Shown here: in pieces, positions 40,251-50,900 of the stretch
Layout: every line of letters starts with the position of its first letter
How positions within the stretch are numbered: the stretch's first letter is position 1
Assembly (NCBI GenBank): GCA_905221605.1
Contig: CAJNDS010002542.1
Coordinates: 243,953-307,952, forward strand
Direction: 5' to 3'
Source: Symbiodinium natans
Taxonomy: Eukaryota; Sar; Dinophyceae; Suessiales; Symbiodiniaceae
Length of the DNA stretch: 64,000 nucleotides
Translations under genes and position numbers: made by a program
Notes under the pieces: generated by a model
Database searches by the model: none
Seen by the model: only the letters and a program-made list of their open reading frames with translations
What the model was told of the DNA's origin: nothing

Positions 40251-43200
40251 TAAGAACCAGAGAGCGCGAAGCCCCTCATCAAAACCATCGGAACGACCTT
40301 GCTTTCAGTGGAGCAAGAACGGATCCTGCAGCCGGGAGAATTGTCCTTTCAAGCATGACCCGGCTAAGGCAGCGCCCGCAACCGGGGAAGCCGACGCGAA
40401 TGCGAAGGCAAAGGCAAAGGCGAAGGCGAAGGACAAGAAGAAAAAGCCTGAACCTGCCGCGCCCGCGATTGCGATTCGAGGTTTGCCTGCAGTACCTGTT
40501 CTTCGATCCCTGGATGATGGCGACGGTGATTCCGACGATGAGTCAGTCGATGGCGACGCGGCATCAGATTGCTCCACCGACGATGAGATCGGATCTTATC
40601 ACAGGGACGTCAAGGACCTCAAGGTTTCCTTTGAACAGGGAACGAAGTTCGCGTCATCGAAGCCGAGGCGATCACACAAAGATAGAGGATTCGCCCCACG
40701 ACTTTTCACTGAAGCGAACCTGAAGCACGAAAACCACATCTCGGAGGTTGAGTACGAGAAGCACAAAGCAAGGGCTAGAGCTCGATTGATGGAAGATATG
40801 TGTCTGGGCAAAGATGGAGGATGCATACCAGTTAGGATTCCAGGAACCGAGAAGGTGATTGTGTTCAAGTTCGACAACAAGAAGGGGAAGTTCCAGGAAA
40901 GAGCCTTGGACATCGATGAGAGCCGTAAGGAGCTGATGAAGAACCCGAACATGTGCATGGTCCAACCAGAATTTATTCGCAGGAAGTTGAAATTCATCAT
41001 GGACACAGGATGCGGACATGACCTTATCTCTTTAGAAAAGGTTGCCAAGCACGGCATCGACACTGCAATGGACTGCGAGTCTACATCGTTCCAAACGGCG
41101 AATGGTGTCACTATGACTAACCAGACGGCGGAGTTCTTGACGAAATCCTTCAAGGAACCCATCAAGGCACACGTATTGGAGAATACACCTTCTGTGCTGT
41201 CAGTTGGGAAGAGATGCATGCTTCACGGCTATTCCTTTGTATGGCCCGCAGGACGTCCACCATTTATGGTGAATGATGCTGGCGAGAGGATACAATTCTT
41301 CGTGCAAGGAGACATCCCCTATGTCAGAGTGGGAAGCAAAGGAGCCAAAGCTCACGAGGAGATGGAAGCGATGGAAATGTTTCGCTTGGTGCAGAAGTAC
41401 AAAGACAAGGTGGACGATGGAACCGACGACGATTCAACGCATGTTGCGGTACCAGGTCTAGATGACATCGGCGAAGAGATCCCCGACGTTGCTTCCGAAG
41501 CAGACGAAGAAGAAGATGGCGAAGTGGTCGAAGGAGATGAAGCTCGTGAAGATGAACCACAAGCCGAACTTCCAGGTGAAGCTGAGGACGACGCACAGGA
41601 GATCGACGTAGAAGGTGACGAATCTGGTCCAGATAGGAGGGCGAAGGTCGGCACCTTGAAGGCCGAAGCGAACACCTTGGCTCATCTTTGTACCCATCGA
41701 TTCCGGAATCCTTATTGCGATGCGTGCGTGAGAGCAAAGATGAAACATTTCAGAACCCGAAAGGGAGCATTCAAACGAGAAGTCAATGAGTGGGGTGACT
41801 TGGTGACGTTCGACTTTGTGGATATGGGAAAAGCCACGGACAAGGGGGTGGGTCTTGACGACGAGCTCCGTGAAATCCTGGTATTCCGCGACGTGGCCAC
41901 GAAGGTAGTCGCAGCATATCCCACAATCTCCAGAGAAGAAGGAGAAGTTGTACGATGTATGAAGAGATTCATGGGAAAGAAGAAAGTGAGGCTGGCATAT
42001 AGTGACTGCGCAGATGAGTTCATTGCGGCGATGAACAAGCTCAAAATTCCATTGGATCACTCGTTGCCAGGGCGTCCTATGAACAACTCTCTGGCGGAAA
42101 GGACCAACCAGTTCGTCATCACTGCTACAGCCACGTCGTTGCTGCACGCAGGGCTACCTGCGAACTATTGGCCCTATGCCTTGAATTGCGTCACTCACAA
42201 TCTCAACGCCGAGGACGTGGATGGTGAGTCGGCGTGGCAGAGAATGTCTGGGAAAGAATTCCCGGGAAAGCTGATTCCGTTTGGAGCAAAGGTCTACTTC
42301 AAACCGACCGAGACCCGTGAACCAACATATGGTGGAAAGTTTGACCCGAAGGGAATACCCGGCATTTTCGCAGGGTATGTCCTTAATGCGGGGCAAACAT
42401 GGTCACGAAAGTATCGGGTGTGGGACATGAAGGAGTTCGCGAATGCCAACTTTGCGCATGATGCGAAAGTGCCTCGCAAGCTTCAGATTCCCTACATCAC
42501 CGAACGGGTCATCATGCCGGATGAAATTGCCTTTCCGCTAAAGCTCGAGTACGAGAGAATGAACGGAACACTTGAAGGACTAAAAGAAGGAAAGGATCTC
42601 GGAGGAAAAGAAATCAAGGACAAGCCACCAGGAGGAGGTGACGACGACGATGATGACGACAATGGCGATGATGGTGGTGACCTACCTGATCGCCAAGAAC
42701 GCGTCAAAGCCATGGAGAAGGAAATGCTCGACTATGTCATGGAGAACGATGACATTGTGCCTGATCTTTCAGAATTTCCAGATGATCAACCCGGTGAACC
42801 TCGCGATGGAACAGCCTTGGAATCTGAAGATGCCAAAGCCCTCAGATTGATTGGCGATTCCATTCTCGACAGTGCAGGAAGTGTACCACAGAGCGAAAGA
42901 GTACCGGATGTTGCTTCGGATCCTCCGAGCAGCAAAAGGGAAACTAAGCGTGGTACTCCCCCCAAACCCGTTTCGGAACCTCCGGACGGCAAAGGGGAAC
43001 CTGCATCGTCATCACGCGGTCCAACGGGGCGTGCTATTCCGGACATTGACGAGACCGACCCCGCGTTCATCATCGCAAAGCTCAAGGAAGCTGGACTCAT
43101 CGGACCGGAACCCGAGTTCTGGAAATTCGGTACTCCCGGCGACGGTCGTGTCTACATCAATGACGACGGCGAACCTTGCAAGATCGACAAGCGGGGGGCT

Positions 43201-46200
43201 CCGTTCAAGATTGGGAGTGATGGTAGACGATTGCTACCCTCCACACGTCCGAAGGGCAAGTTCACTCCTGAAGAATGGCACAAGCTCGGAAGCGAAGGAA
43301 GGAAGATCGAACTTAAGAAGATCAAGAAGGTCGAAGAGAAGGAGGCCAAGAAGGCTCGCAAGAAGGAGGCCAAGGAGAAGAAGAAAGGCAAAGAGCATAA
43401 AGACGCACTCGTTGCATCGTTGAAGGCATTACTTCCCAAGGTCGTACCTGCGGAGAAGATCGATTTGGACTTCAGGGCGGGGACGACTACTGGATGGACA
43501 TGGTGCGAGGAACAGGTGACGCAGATTGCCACAGAGATGTTTCTGGACGACGTGCTGCCTGCTCTTCCAAGTGAATTGGCAGAGTTCGGATTGAGAGCTC
43601 CTCGCATGCCATGTGTGTCATCAACCAAAGAGAAACACAGAGAGAAACTTGCATGTGCAGCGCCGTGCTTCAATGCCATGGTTACACGTCCAGTCAACCG
43701 CAAGGAGATGTACGAGAATCCCAAAGCCATGGAGGCGTTCATGAAAGAATGGAAAGGCTTGTGGGATCAGGAAGTCTTCGACTTTAGCCAGGTGCGGGAG
43801 TACGACGACGTGGTCAGAGAAGCCAAGAAGTCCAACGCGAAGGTGCACATGGCAAGAGTGCATGGTCTCATCTATGAGAAGAACTACCAGCTCAAAGAAG
43901 GGGACCCTGCAAGGAAGTTCAAAGGAAGAGGTGTGCTGCTTGGAGATCAAGTCAAAGATCAAAATATGGAAGCGGCGCTGTTCCAGGATCTCGGAAACTC
44001 TCCGGCAACCTTTGATGCGTCTCGATGGGCCGACTTCTACGGGTGCTTACCCGGGAACGATGTTCAGATGGCGGATGCTATCCAGGCCTACATTCAGGCT
44101 AAGTTGACGGGGACTCCGTGCTGGGTTGAACTTCCAGACGAGGCTTGGCATCCTTCGGTGAACCGGAGGAAATTTCGCAGACCAGTCTGCAGGCTCGTGA
44201 AAGCACTCTATGGGCATCCGGACGCTGGTACAATGTGGGAACAACATTGTCACACCGCAGTCCAGAAGATGGGTTTTGCACCAGTTGGTGAGGAATGGCC
44301 ATCTCTTTACTTCCATGCAGGAATGAAGCTCCTATTGGTCATCTATGTCGACGACCTGAAGCTCGCCGGTCCGGCGGAGAACCTCCCGAAGGGGTGGAAC
44401 ATGCTTCGCAAGGAACTTCGTCTTGAGGAGGAAACTCCGCTTGGTTTGTATTTGGGATGTCGAATCTCAAAGGGAGAGGCCAAACTTCACGACAACACCA
44501 AGGTGCGAACTGTCACTTATGACATGGAGACCTATCTCGAAATGACAGTGCAAAAGTACTGTGAAACCACGGGATTTCCTGTGGACAAGTTCAAGAAGGT
44601 ACCATCTCCCAGTCCAGTTGAAGAAACCAAGAATCACCCGGCTAGGGCACCTTGTCATCCTGGTGCTGCAAGCCATCGGTGTCAATGGTGTGGACACACT
44701 ATGCCTGTCGATAAGGGCGGACGGCTTCTACCTCCACCACCGGTTCCCAAGGGCCCACAGGAAACGGAACTCGATGAGGCAGAAAGGGGTACTCTTGCCC
44801 CGCATGCGGCGAGCATCCTCATGAAATTGCTCTACGCTGCAAGAATTTGCAGGTTTGATTTGCTGAGAAGCATAAACAACCTTGCGCGACGCATTACAAA
44901 ATGGTCCAAGAAGGAGGATGCGGCTCTGCATCATTTGATGTGCTACGTCCATCAGTCCAAAGGTCATAAGATGATCGGATGGGTCGGCGATTCCATGGAT
45001 GCTACTTCCATAGGGTTGTATGCGGATGCGGATTACGCCGGTTGTGGCGAGAGTTTGCGTTCTACTTCGGGGGCTCATATGCACATTCAGGGACCGCATA
45101 CACGGTTCCCGTTGGCGGGTGTCAGTAAACGACAGGGTTGCGCCAGCCATTCTACTCCCGAAGCGGAAATTGTGGCTGCGGATTATGCTATGTCGCGTAT
45201 TGGCATTCCGGCCATCACATTGTGGCGTTTGATTGGGGGCAAAGATCCTAACTTCGTGTTCTACGATGACAATCAAACGATGATCGGCGTGGTCCGCACA
45301 GGCAAGAACCCTACGATGCGACATTTGGAACGCTCACACGGGATCTGCATTGCGTGGATGCACGAGGTGTTCCAGGAGGGATACGTGTCTCTGGCTTACG
45401 AGGTCACCGCCAAAATGGCGGCCGATATCCATACGAAGGCTTTTAAGGACAACGTCTCCTGGGCTCACGCGTGTCAGCTAATTAACATCATGCCTCCCAC
45501 GATGATTTCTAGCGTTGAGGTGATGGACATGATGAAGGCTACACACCAACAATCGGCTGATGAGAAAGGTCATCAGCACTACTCGTTTAAGAACGAGGTT
45601 CCCTGTTTTCCTTACACGCAAACGCCTATCCTGCCCCAGGAGCTGTATAGGGCCGGTTTATCCAGTAAGGAGGGTGTCCAGGAAACGGACAGTACTGATC
45701 CGATCTTGGTGGTGAAGTTCCCGCGCATGCTCCGCGGCGTCCCCAGTGCTTTGCGACCGGGGAAGTATTTGCGGTCCACGTGGATTCTGCGTGAAGGGCA
45801 ATGGCATCGTATCGAGGATGAGGTCCCTATCCCGTCGGAACCTCAGAAGTTCGATCGGTATGTCGAGCGCGCCGTGTTTCAATATCATTTCCAACGGGGC
45901 TCGGCGGCGGCGACGCGTGTGCACCGCGCCGCGTCGCCTGCCGTGTCTGCGTCCCCGGTGCCTGCCTGCTCGCGTTGTCGCGTTCGCGATTCGCCCGCGC
46001 TCTGTCGGCAAGTGTGCGACTTGGTGGTCCGCGCCGCCCATGGGGGGTATGGGGGTGTTTTTCGCGCTGGGTCTGAAGGCATGGGGGGTGATCTCAACGA
46101 AATTCCTGCGCTCGAATCTACCGTCGTTGCTGTTGCGCGCGCCGCAAAAGAAGCAGGTTTTCCTCAATCTACGTTCGTGCCCGGATTCGTCGAGGTGACT

Positions 46201-47856
46201 CGTGCTGAGACTGGTAATCATGAAGTCGTTTTCCAGGACAAGCACGGGAAGGAGACGTTTAAGGCACGGGGTGACTCGCTTAGCGGGGCTGTAGGATTTT
46301 CCATGACGATCAAAGCTTCGGATGTCGGAAGCAGTAGCCCTCGCGTGTGGTTGCTCGTAGGTCTGGAAGAGGAGAACTGGTGGCAAACGTATGCACCGCC
46401 GGACGTCAACATCGTCTGCGTACCGGAAGCGGACGCACGCGGCGCCTACCAGTACTGCAAAGACATCATTAAATGGTCGTTCAAGGATCTTCAGAACGTT
46501 CTGTTCATAGGAGCAGGGGCGCTGAATCGAGCCTCATGGCTTGATGTCGATCCTAGAGAACGCTTTTATGAGGACCGAGGCGTCGTAGATTACCCCTGGG
46601 GGGAGGTCATCGATTTAGTCTTTGAGGCCCGGAAGAAAGGTGCGACTACTATCGTCGAGGTTCCCAGCAAGCCGAAGTTTCGAAAGTCGGCACAGTACAA
46701 AAACATAGTTGATTGCATGAAGTGGGAGAGATTCGCACTTGCTGATTGCTGCCACGGTCGAAGGATCTGCGTTCCACAGGGAAGCGGGGCCCCGAACATC
46801 ATGTATGTCAACGAAGCTACTGAGTTTCTCATTCATGGACTCAAAGCCCCTGAAAGCATGAAGGATGTGTGCGGTATGCAACATCATCACGCATCGCGTG
46901 AAACAGTTGAGACTCACGGGGATGAGTGTGGAAAGAGAACCAGTAAAGTGTCACGTCTCTTGTTGAAAATGCTTTCTGAACGGGACGCCAAGGTTGGGGA
47001 CCCCAAGGCCTGCAGTTCTGTTGAGAAGTTACCGTCGGGCAAGGACAGGATGATCATTGAATTCTGTTGCTCTAAGGACAGTAGCCTGGGCAGATCCTCG
47101 AGTGCTACGAAGGGAGCTCACGTCATGCGTGTGCATGAAGCCCTTCAAGCCCAAACCAAGGCATGTGAAAGCAACATCCTCAAGGAGGCGGAACGATTCC
47201 GAAAATCCAATCCCAAATGTCCGATTCTTGTTTTCGCTTCTCTTCCGTGCACTGGGGGGTCCAACTGGATCAAGGTGAACGAAATGGGGGGTGAAACTGA
47301 AAAGGGAAAGGAACATCGGAAGAAATTTAGGGACTTACTCAAAGCTCTCAAACGCCTTTTGCGAAAGCTGGCGGTATTTTCCCCCAAAATTGCTTTTGAG
47401 TTGCCGAAAACCTGTTTGTATTGGAGTTGGCCCGAAGTTCAAGCCCTAATAAAGCAGCATTCGTTGCGTGTTGCACGAATTGACAGTTGCATGATGGGTG
47501 TTGTTGACAAAGATGGCATTCCTTTACTCAAAGCGTGGTGTATCGCTACGAATGTGTCAACCATGTTGAGCCTCAAAGGGGTCACGTGCGACAACACACA
47601 TGAACATGGCACACCAAGGGGTCAGGCACTCAAGGAGGCAGGAAACTACACACCACACATGGCAAAGCTGTTGCACAACGCATGGCGTGATGAAGCTCGC
47701 AATATCCGCAGGGGCTCTGCTCAGAGTGTTCATGTGGCAGCTTCATGTGTACTTGTTCATGTCAGTTTGCGTTGCAGTAACAGCCAGGTGCAACATGAAT
47801 TCCAAGATAATTGTTTGTCCTACACCCGGAATAGGGTTCGGATCCTCCGACCCTAA
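40183..47856 (+). CDS. pol: Copia-type Pol with long C-terminal extension
   Basis: Polyprotein frame of 2557 codons. Order by approximate residue: CCCH finger 40-59; aspartic protease with DTG at 274-276; acidic linker ~410-490; His/Cys finger H501, H505, C512, C515; integrase with candidate D544, D608, E639; a charged Lys/Glu linker ~840-1080; reverse transcriptase with YVDD at 1388-1391; RNase H with ADADYAG at ~1614, TPEAE at ~1658 and ADIHTKAF at ~1747. Integrase before RT defines Ty1/copia order. After RNase H about 770 residues remain: a Cys cluster (~1927-1945), a Rossmann/SGNH-hydrolase-like stretch (~2050-2200, VWLLVG then VLFIGAGALN) lacking the usual GDS and GTND, and a methyltransferase-like domain (~2290-2500). 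Real translation probably starts in gag; ATG at 40183 is only the frame's first Met. Intact throughout. Confidence 0.93.
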   Translation: MQERIASGVTKTRTEEGRLSRDDKNQRARSPSSKPSERPCFQWSKNGSCSRENCPFKHDPAKAAPATGEADANAKAKAKAKAKDKKKKPEPAAPAIAIRGLPAVPVLRSLDDGDGDSDDESVDGDAASDCSTDDEIGSYHRDVKDLKVSFEQGTKFASSKPRRSHKDRGFAPRLFTEANLKHENHISEVEYEKHKARARARLMEDMCLGKDGGCIPVRIPGTEKVIVFKFDNKKGKFQERALDIDESRKELMKNPNMCMVQPEFIRRKLKFIMDTGCGHDLISLEKVAKHGIDTAMDCESTSFQTANGVTMTNQTAEFLTKSFKEPIKAHVLENTPSVLSVGKRCMLHGYSFVWPAGRPPFMVNDAGERIQFFVQGDIPYVRVGSKGAKAHEEMEAMEMFRLVQKYKDKVDDGTDDDSTHVAVPGLDDIGEEIPDVASEADEEEDGEVVEGDEAREDEPQAELPGEAEDDAQEIDVEGDESGPDRRAKVGTLKAEANTLAHLCTHRFRNPYCDACVRAKMKHFRTRKGAFKREVNEWGDLVTFDFVDMGKATDKGVGLDDELREILVFRDVATKVVAAYPTISREEGEVVRCMKRFMGKKKVRLAYSDCADEFIAAMNKLKIPLDHSLPGRPMNNSLAERTNQFVITATATSLLHAGLPANYWPYALNCVTHNLNAEDVDGESAWQRMSGKEFPGKLIPFGAKVYFKPTETREPTYGGKFDPKGIPGIFAGYVLNAGQTWSRKYRVWDMKEFANANFAHDAKVPRKLQIPYITERVIMPDEIAFPLKLEYERMNGTLEGLKEGKDLGGKEIKDKPPGGGDDDDDDDNGDDGGDLPDRQERVKAMEKEMLDYVMENDDIVPDLSEFPDDQPGEPRDGTALESEDAKALRLIGDSILDSAGSVPQSERVPDVASDPPSSKRETKRGTPPKPVSEPPDGKGEPASSSRGPTGRAIPDIDETDPAFIIAKLKEAGLIGPEPEFWKFGTPGDGRVYINDDGEPCKIDKRGAPFKIGSDGRRLLPSTRPKGKFTPEEWHKLGSEGRKIELKKIKKVEEKEAKKARKKEAKEKKKGKEHKDALVASLKALLPKVVPAEKIDLDFRAGTTTGWTWCEEQVTQIATEMFLDDVLPALPSELAEFGLRAPRMPCVSSTKEKHREKLACAAPCFNAMVTRPVNRKEMYENPKAMEAFMKEWKGLWDQEVFDFSQVREYDDVVREAKKSNAKVHMARVHGLIYEKNYQLKEGDPARKFKGRGVLLGDQVKDQNMEAALFQDLGNSPATFDASRWADFYGCLPGNDVQMADAIQAYIQAKLTGTPCWVELPDEAWHPSVNRRKFRRPVCRLVKALYGHPDAGTMWEQHCHTAVQKMGFAPVGEEWPSLYFHAGMKLLLVIYVDDLKLAGPAENLPKGWNMLRKELRLEEETPLGLYLGCRISKGEAKLHDNTKVRTVTYDMETYLEMTVQKYCETTGFPVDKFKKVPSPSPVEETKNHPARAPCHPGAASHRCQWCGHTMPVDKGGRLLPPPPVPKGPQETELDEAERGTLAPHAASILMKLLYAARICRFDLLRSINNLARRITKWSKKEDAALHHLMCYVHQSKGHKMIGWVGDSMDATSIGLYADADYAGCGESLRSTSGAHMHIQGPHTRFPLAGVSKRQGCASHSTPEAEIVAADYAMSRIGIPAITLWRLIGGKDPNFVFYDDNQTMIGVVRTGKNPTMRHLERSHGICIAWMHEVFQEGYVSLAYEVTAKMAADIHTKAFKDNVSWAHACQLINIMPPTMISSVEVMDMMKATHQQSADEKGHQHYSFKNEVPCFPYTQTPILPQELYRAGLSSKEGVQETDSTDPILVVKFPRMLRGVPSALRPGKYLRSTWILREGQWHRIEDEVPIPSEPQKFDRYVERAVFQYHFQRGSAAATRVHRAASPAVSASPVPACSRCRVRDSPALCRQVCDLVVRAAHGGYGGVFRAGSEGMGGDLNEIPALESTVVAVARAAKEAGFPQSTFVPGFVEVTRAETGNHEVVFQDKHGKETFKARGDSLSGAVGFSMTIKASDVGSSSPRVWLLVGLEEENWWQTYAPPDVNIVCVPEADARGAYQYCKDIIKWSFKDLQNVLFIGAGALNRASWLDVDPRERFYEDRGVVDYPWGEVIDLVFEARKKGATTIVEVPSKPKFRKSAQYKNIVDCMKWERFALADCCHGRRICVPQGSGAPNIMYVNEATEFLIHGLKAPESMKDVCGMQHHHASRETVETHGDECGKRTSKVSRLLLKMLSERDAKVGDPKACSSVEKLPSGKDRMIIEFCCSKDSSLGRSSSATKGAHVMRVHEALQAQTKACESNILKEAERFRKSNPKCPILVFASLPCTGGSNWIKVNEMGGETEKGKEHRKKFRDLLKALKRLLRKLAVFSPKIAFELPKTCLYWSWPEVQALIKQHSLRVARIDSCMMGVVDKDGIPLLKAWCIATNVSTMLSLKGVTCDNTHEHGTPRGQALKEAGNYTPHMAKLLHNAWRDEARNIRRGSAQSVHVAASCVLVHVSLRCSNSQVQHEFQDNCLSYTRNRVRILRP
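42915..42985 (+). repeat. Pair of mini-hairpins in the integrase-RT linker
   Basis: TTCGGATCCTCCGA at 42915-42928 and TTCGGAACCTCCGG at 42972-42985, 57 bases apart, again in a linker rather than a folded domain. Confidence 0.7.
47050..47690 (+). other. Methyltransferase-like domain at the end of Pol
   Basis: Within the pol frame: MIIEFCCSKDSSLG (motif I-like), a VLFASLPCTGGSNW-type segment (printed as VFASLPCTGGSNW at 47230-47268; PC-containing motif IV-like) and AFELPKTCLYWSW. The layout resembles C5-cytosine methyltransferases, which have been reported inside dinoflagellate retrotransposons, but the catalytic motif is PCT, not PCQ, so activity and exact family are uncertain. It may be a diverged class I methyltransferase. 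Confidence 0.45.
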
Positions 47857-47928
47857 TCCAAAGTGCAGTGAGGAGTTCGGCTCCGCCGGCTCGGATCTGC
47901 ATCTGGGGAAGGGATTCGGCTCCGCCGG
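47837..47928 (+). repeat. Three mini-hairpins at the pol/ORF3 junction, 39 bases apart
   Basis: TTCGGATCCTCCGA at 47837, TTCGGCTCCGCCGG at 47876 and again at 47915, each 39 bases from the next. Each folds as a 4-5 bp stem with a TCC loop. The first ends 3 bases before the pol stop (47854-47856), the last 13 bases before the ATG of the next frame. The same consensus occurs at the other junctions and elsewhere in the element. Confidence 0.8.
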
Positions 47929-47941
47929 TCCTAGAACCAGC

Positions 47942-50900
47942 ATGGACGGACAACAGCAGAGGCCCATTCCTCCGCATGTTCCATGGTCGCGACCTCAAGA
48001 CCTCTTTTCCCTGCCGTACCAGAGATCGGGCATCAACATCCCTGTTGGCAATGGGATGACTGCTTTGCGCACGACATGTCATGCGCTGCGATCATTGAGA
48101 GGGCAACCTCTTCCTGGACGATTGGAGCAAGGCATGGTCGCCACGAATGCGAACATTGCTGCGTGGGTGGAATTTGGAGTGCCAGCTATCCTTTTGGCGG
48201 CAGTTGCGGCACCATCCAGCCCATATGGTTTTCCTGAAGTCAGAGTTCGGGAGCTGTTTCGAGGTGTGGTGGAAAGCCTGTTGCCAGCAAGGAGTGCGGA
48301 GAGCTACAAGACAGTCCTTAGCCATGTCACAACGTTTATCAAGGTCGTCAAGACTGCGATAAGCACTGATTCGACTCGACAAGTGCTGCAGGAGCTTCTG
48401 GACCACGTCATTGAGATTGACCTCTTCAAGAACATTGACATGTTCGTCGACGTTTTGGTTCAGGATGCTGAACAAGGGCGTTTGGATCCTCAATATCCAT
48501 GTCTGACGGTGGTGACTATGGACGGATATCTTGATCCGAATGTCATTTGCAGAACAGTCGTTACCAAGAGTCCGTGGATCTATGTGACCAGGTACAACGA
48601 CTGGATGCGGCTTAATTCCTACTTTCGCGAGAACCTCCCCAACCGTCGTGAAGGGCTACCATGCATGCTTCTCACCCAGGACTTCTGGGATTTGCAGGAG
48701 CTGATTTGGTCAATGGCGAAGCAAGTGGGTTACTGCTTGAGAAGCCACAATCAGGTCGCCGAGCACACGCAGATGAATGTGTGGGATCTGATCGAGATCG
48801 TGGTCGACCCCCCGGAGAACGTGTCCGCGGCGGTCGCTCATGCAGTCAACAGCCTCCAAGGATTATCGGTCGCCATGCATACAGCCCACGAATACCTCAA
48901 CGACAGTCGGACGGTGTGGCCATCGGAACCATCGAGAACGACCGGAGCCGAGCTCAGAGAGTCGTTGGTGAATGCGACAACTGTCGTCATGGCCCCGCCA
49001 CCAACCGGTCTCGGGTTACCAGCTTCCTTTTCACACAGCTCGTGGAACCAGCTGGCTGCCGAGCAGAACGTCTTGAGGGCGGTCCACGACATGTACAGGA
49101 CTCACAGGTCTTGGATGTCCGAGATCACGAACCTGCGAGCCGAGTGTTACTCCGAAGGACGTGAACAGCCGCCGTACCTGAAGCCCGATCCAACAGGCAC
49201 GGTGTTTCCTCCGGCATTGAATTCGCACCCGCCTTGGGTGAATGTTCAACGTCAACATCCCGCAGGGCCTGCATCCCCATCCGTTCCGGAAGGGCCGGCT
49301 CCTTTCGTGGAAGAGGATCATCCTGCCAACAGATCGACGTCTACGCCATCACCAAGACAGGCAACGGGCGCATCCTTTGCCGAAGCAAGAGGTGAATCCG
49401 CCAAGAGGCAGCGGGGACCGGAGGATGTCCGCTCCGCGGCATCCCAACCGGGAACCGCGGCCAGCTCTTCCGACCCTCGGGGAGCTGAGCCAACTGTCCA
49501 ACCAGAAGGTGAACCCGATGAAGTTCGCTGGTACCTGGATCCTACTCCTGATGGGTACATGGAGAAGTTCGTCAAGTTCCAATCCAGACATCGCGTGCAG
49601 CTGGGTACAACCATCATCGTTCACAAAGATGATCCTACAGATGTCCTGCCCGCGCGTGATCAGACACCCAAGATCAACGGGAAATTTGGAACCAGCAGTG
49701 AGCAAGTTTACCTTCGGCGCGTCACCACACACCTTGCCAAGCTCTACGGGATGAGCCAGTCGAATCTCGCAGGTGCGTTTCACATGGCAACATTCATGAA
49801 GAAAGGGGATGTGGAGTGGCTACGACTGTACAAGGTGCTGTACGAGAAGGTTTTCTTGTGCACAATCCGTCAGCTACCAACTCCTGGCACAATGTTTGCG
49901 GCGGTCATGCAATCCACGGCTACGGGAGAGCTGGGAATCTTTCATTTCAACAGCAGCCCGGAGCAGCGAGCGTTGTTGACGGCTGGACTAAGAAAGTTCA
50001 GCGCTTCCATCCGTCAGGCAAGTACCCCCGATGTCACAGCGGTGCGATCCAGCAAAACGATCATCCTGGCTGACTTCGAGGTATGGACGAAAACCAAGAA
50101 TCGCTTGACCTACACGATGGCCAGCAAGCTCCAAGAAAAGGGATGGTATGACGCCCATTCGTATTGCCAGACAGTTGATGAAAGCCTCGATCCACTCCTA
50201 CCTGAAGGATTCCAAGTCGTTGCCACCAAAGCCAGAGACGCAGTCCGAGAATGGAGAGGTCCCGGGCAGAGCATCGACGTCACCGCGCACGTCTACCTGT
50301 CGTTCAGAGCCATCAACGATCTCCTGGTTTGGGAGCAAGGCAATGCGACTCCCGAAAACATGCGAAAGTGGTTCGTCGATCCAATCATGGACTTGTCAGA
50401 CCTTCTGCAACGTGCCGTGATTGTGACCCTCAACGACGATCCCCGTTTCATCGGGAAGGACGTTGGTGCAGCGATGCCATGGGCTGCCATTGATTGGATC
50501 GCAGTTGAGCTTCGAGCAAGGGGATGCATCGTTTTTACGTCATCATTGCTGTGGGCTCGAATTGCTGTGACTCTCCATAAGGGCAGCGACAATTTCCGGA
50601 TCAATCCGGAGGAGATGCATTTGGCGGTGGCGGCATTCGACAAACATTTGTTGCAAGAGAAGATCATCACGCTTTGCATGGCACCCCCAGAGAGCATGGG
50701 CGATTGCGAACCTCACCTGGATTCCGTGAACATGGAGACTGCGGATGCGAAGGCGGTCTTTGCACCGTCGAGCAGCGACGACGTTCGGACCGCGTCGGCC
50801 AATGATGACACGCAAGAACGACATCAACGGGTCGTGGAGAGGGCATCGGAGCTTGAGGGCATCCGCGGAGGCGTGGACATGACTTGGGTGGATGCGGACA

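Noticed and set aside
43126-43139. TTCGGTACTCCCGG as a further member of the mini-hairpin family
   Set aside because: Positions 6 and 10 are T and C and do not pair; counted as an exception, not a member.
45658-46386. 242-codon minus-strand frame opposite pol
   Set aside because: Shadow of the pol frame, in its GC-rich part; no motif and opposite to every other supported gene.
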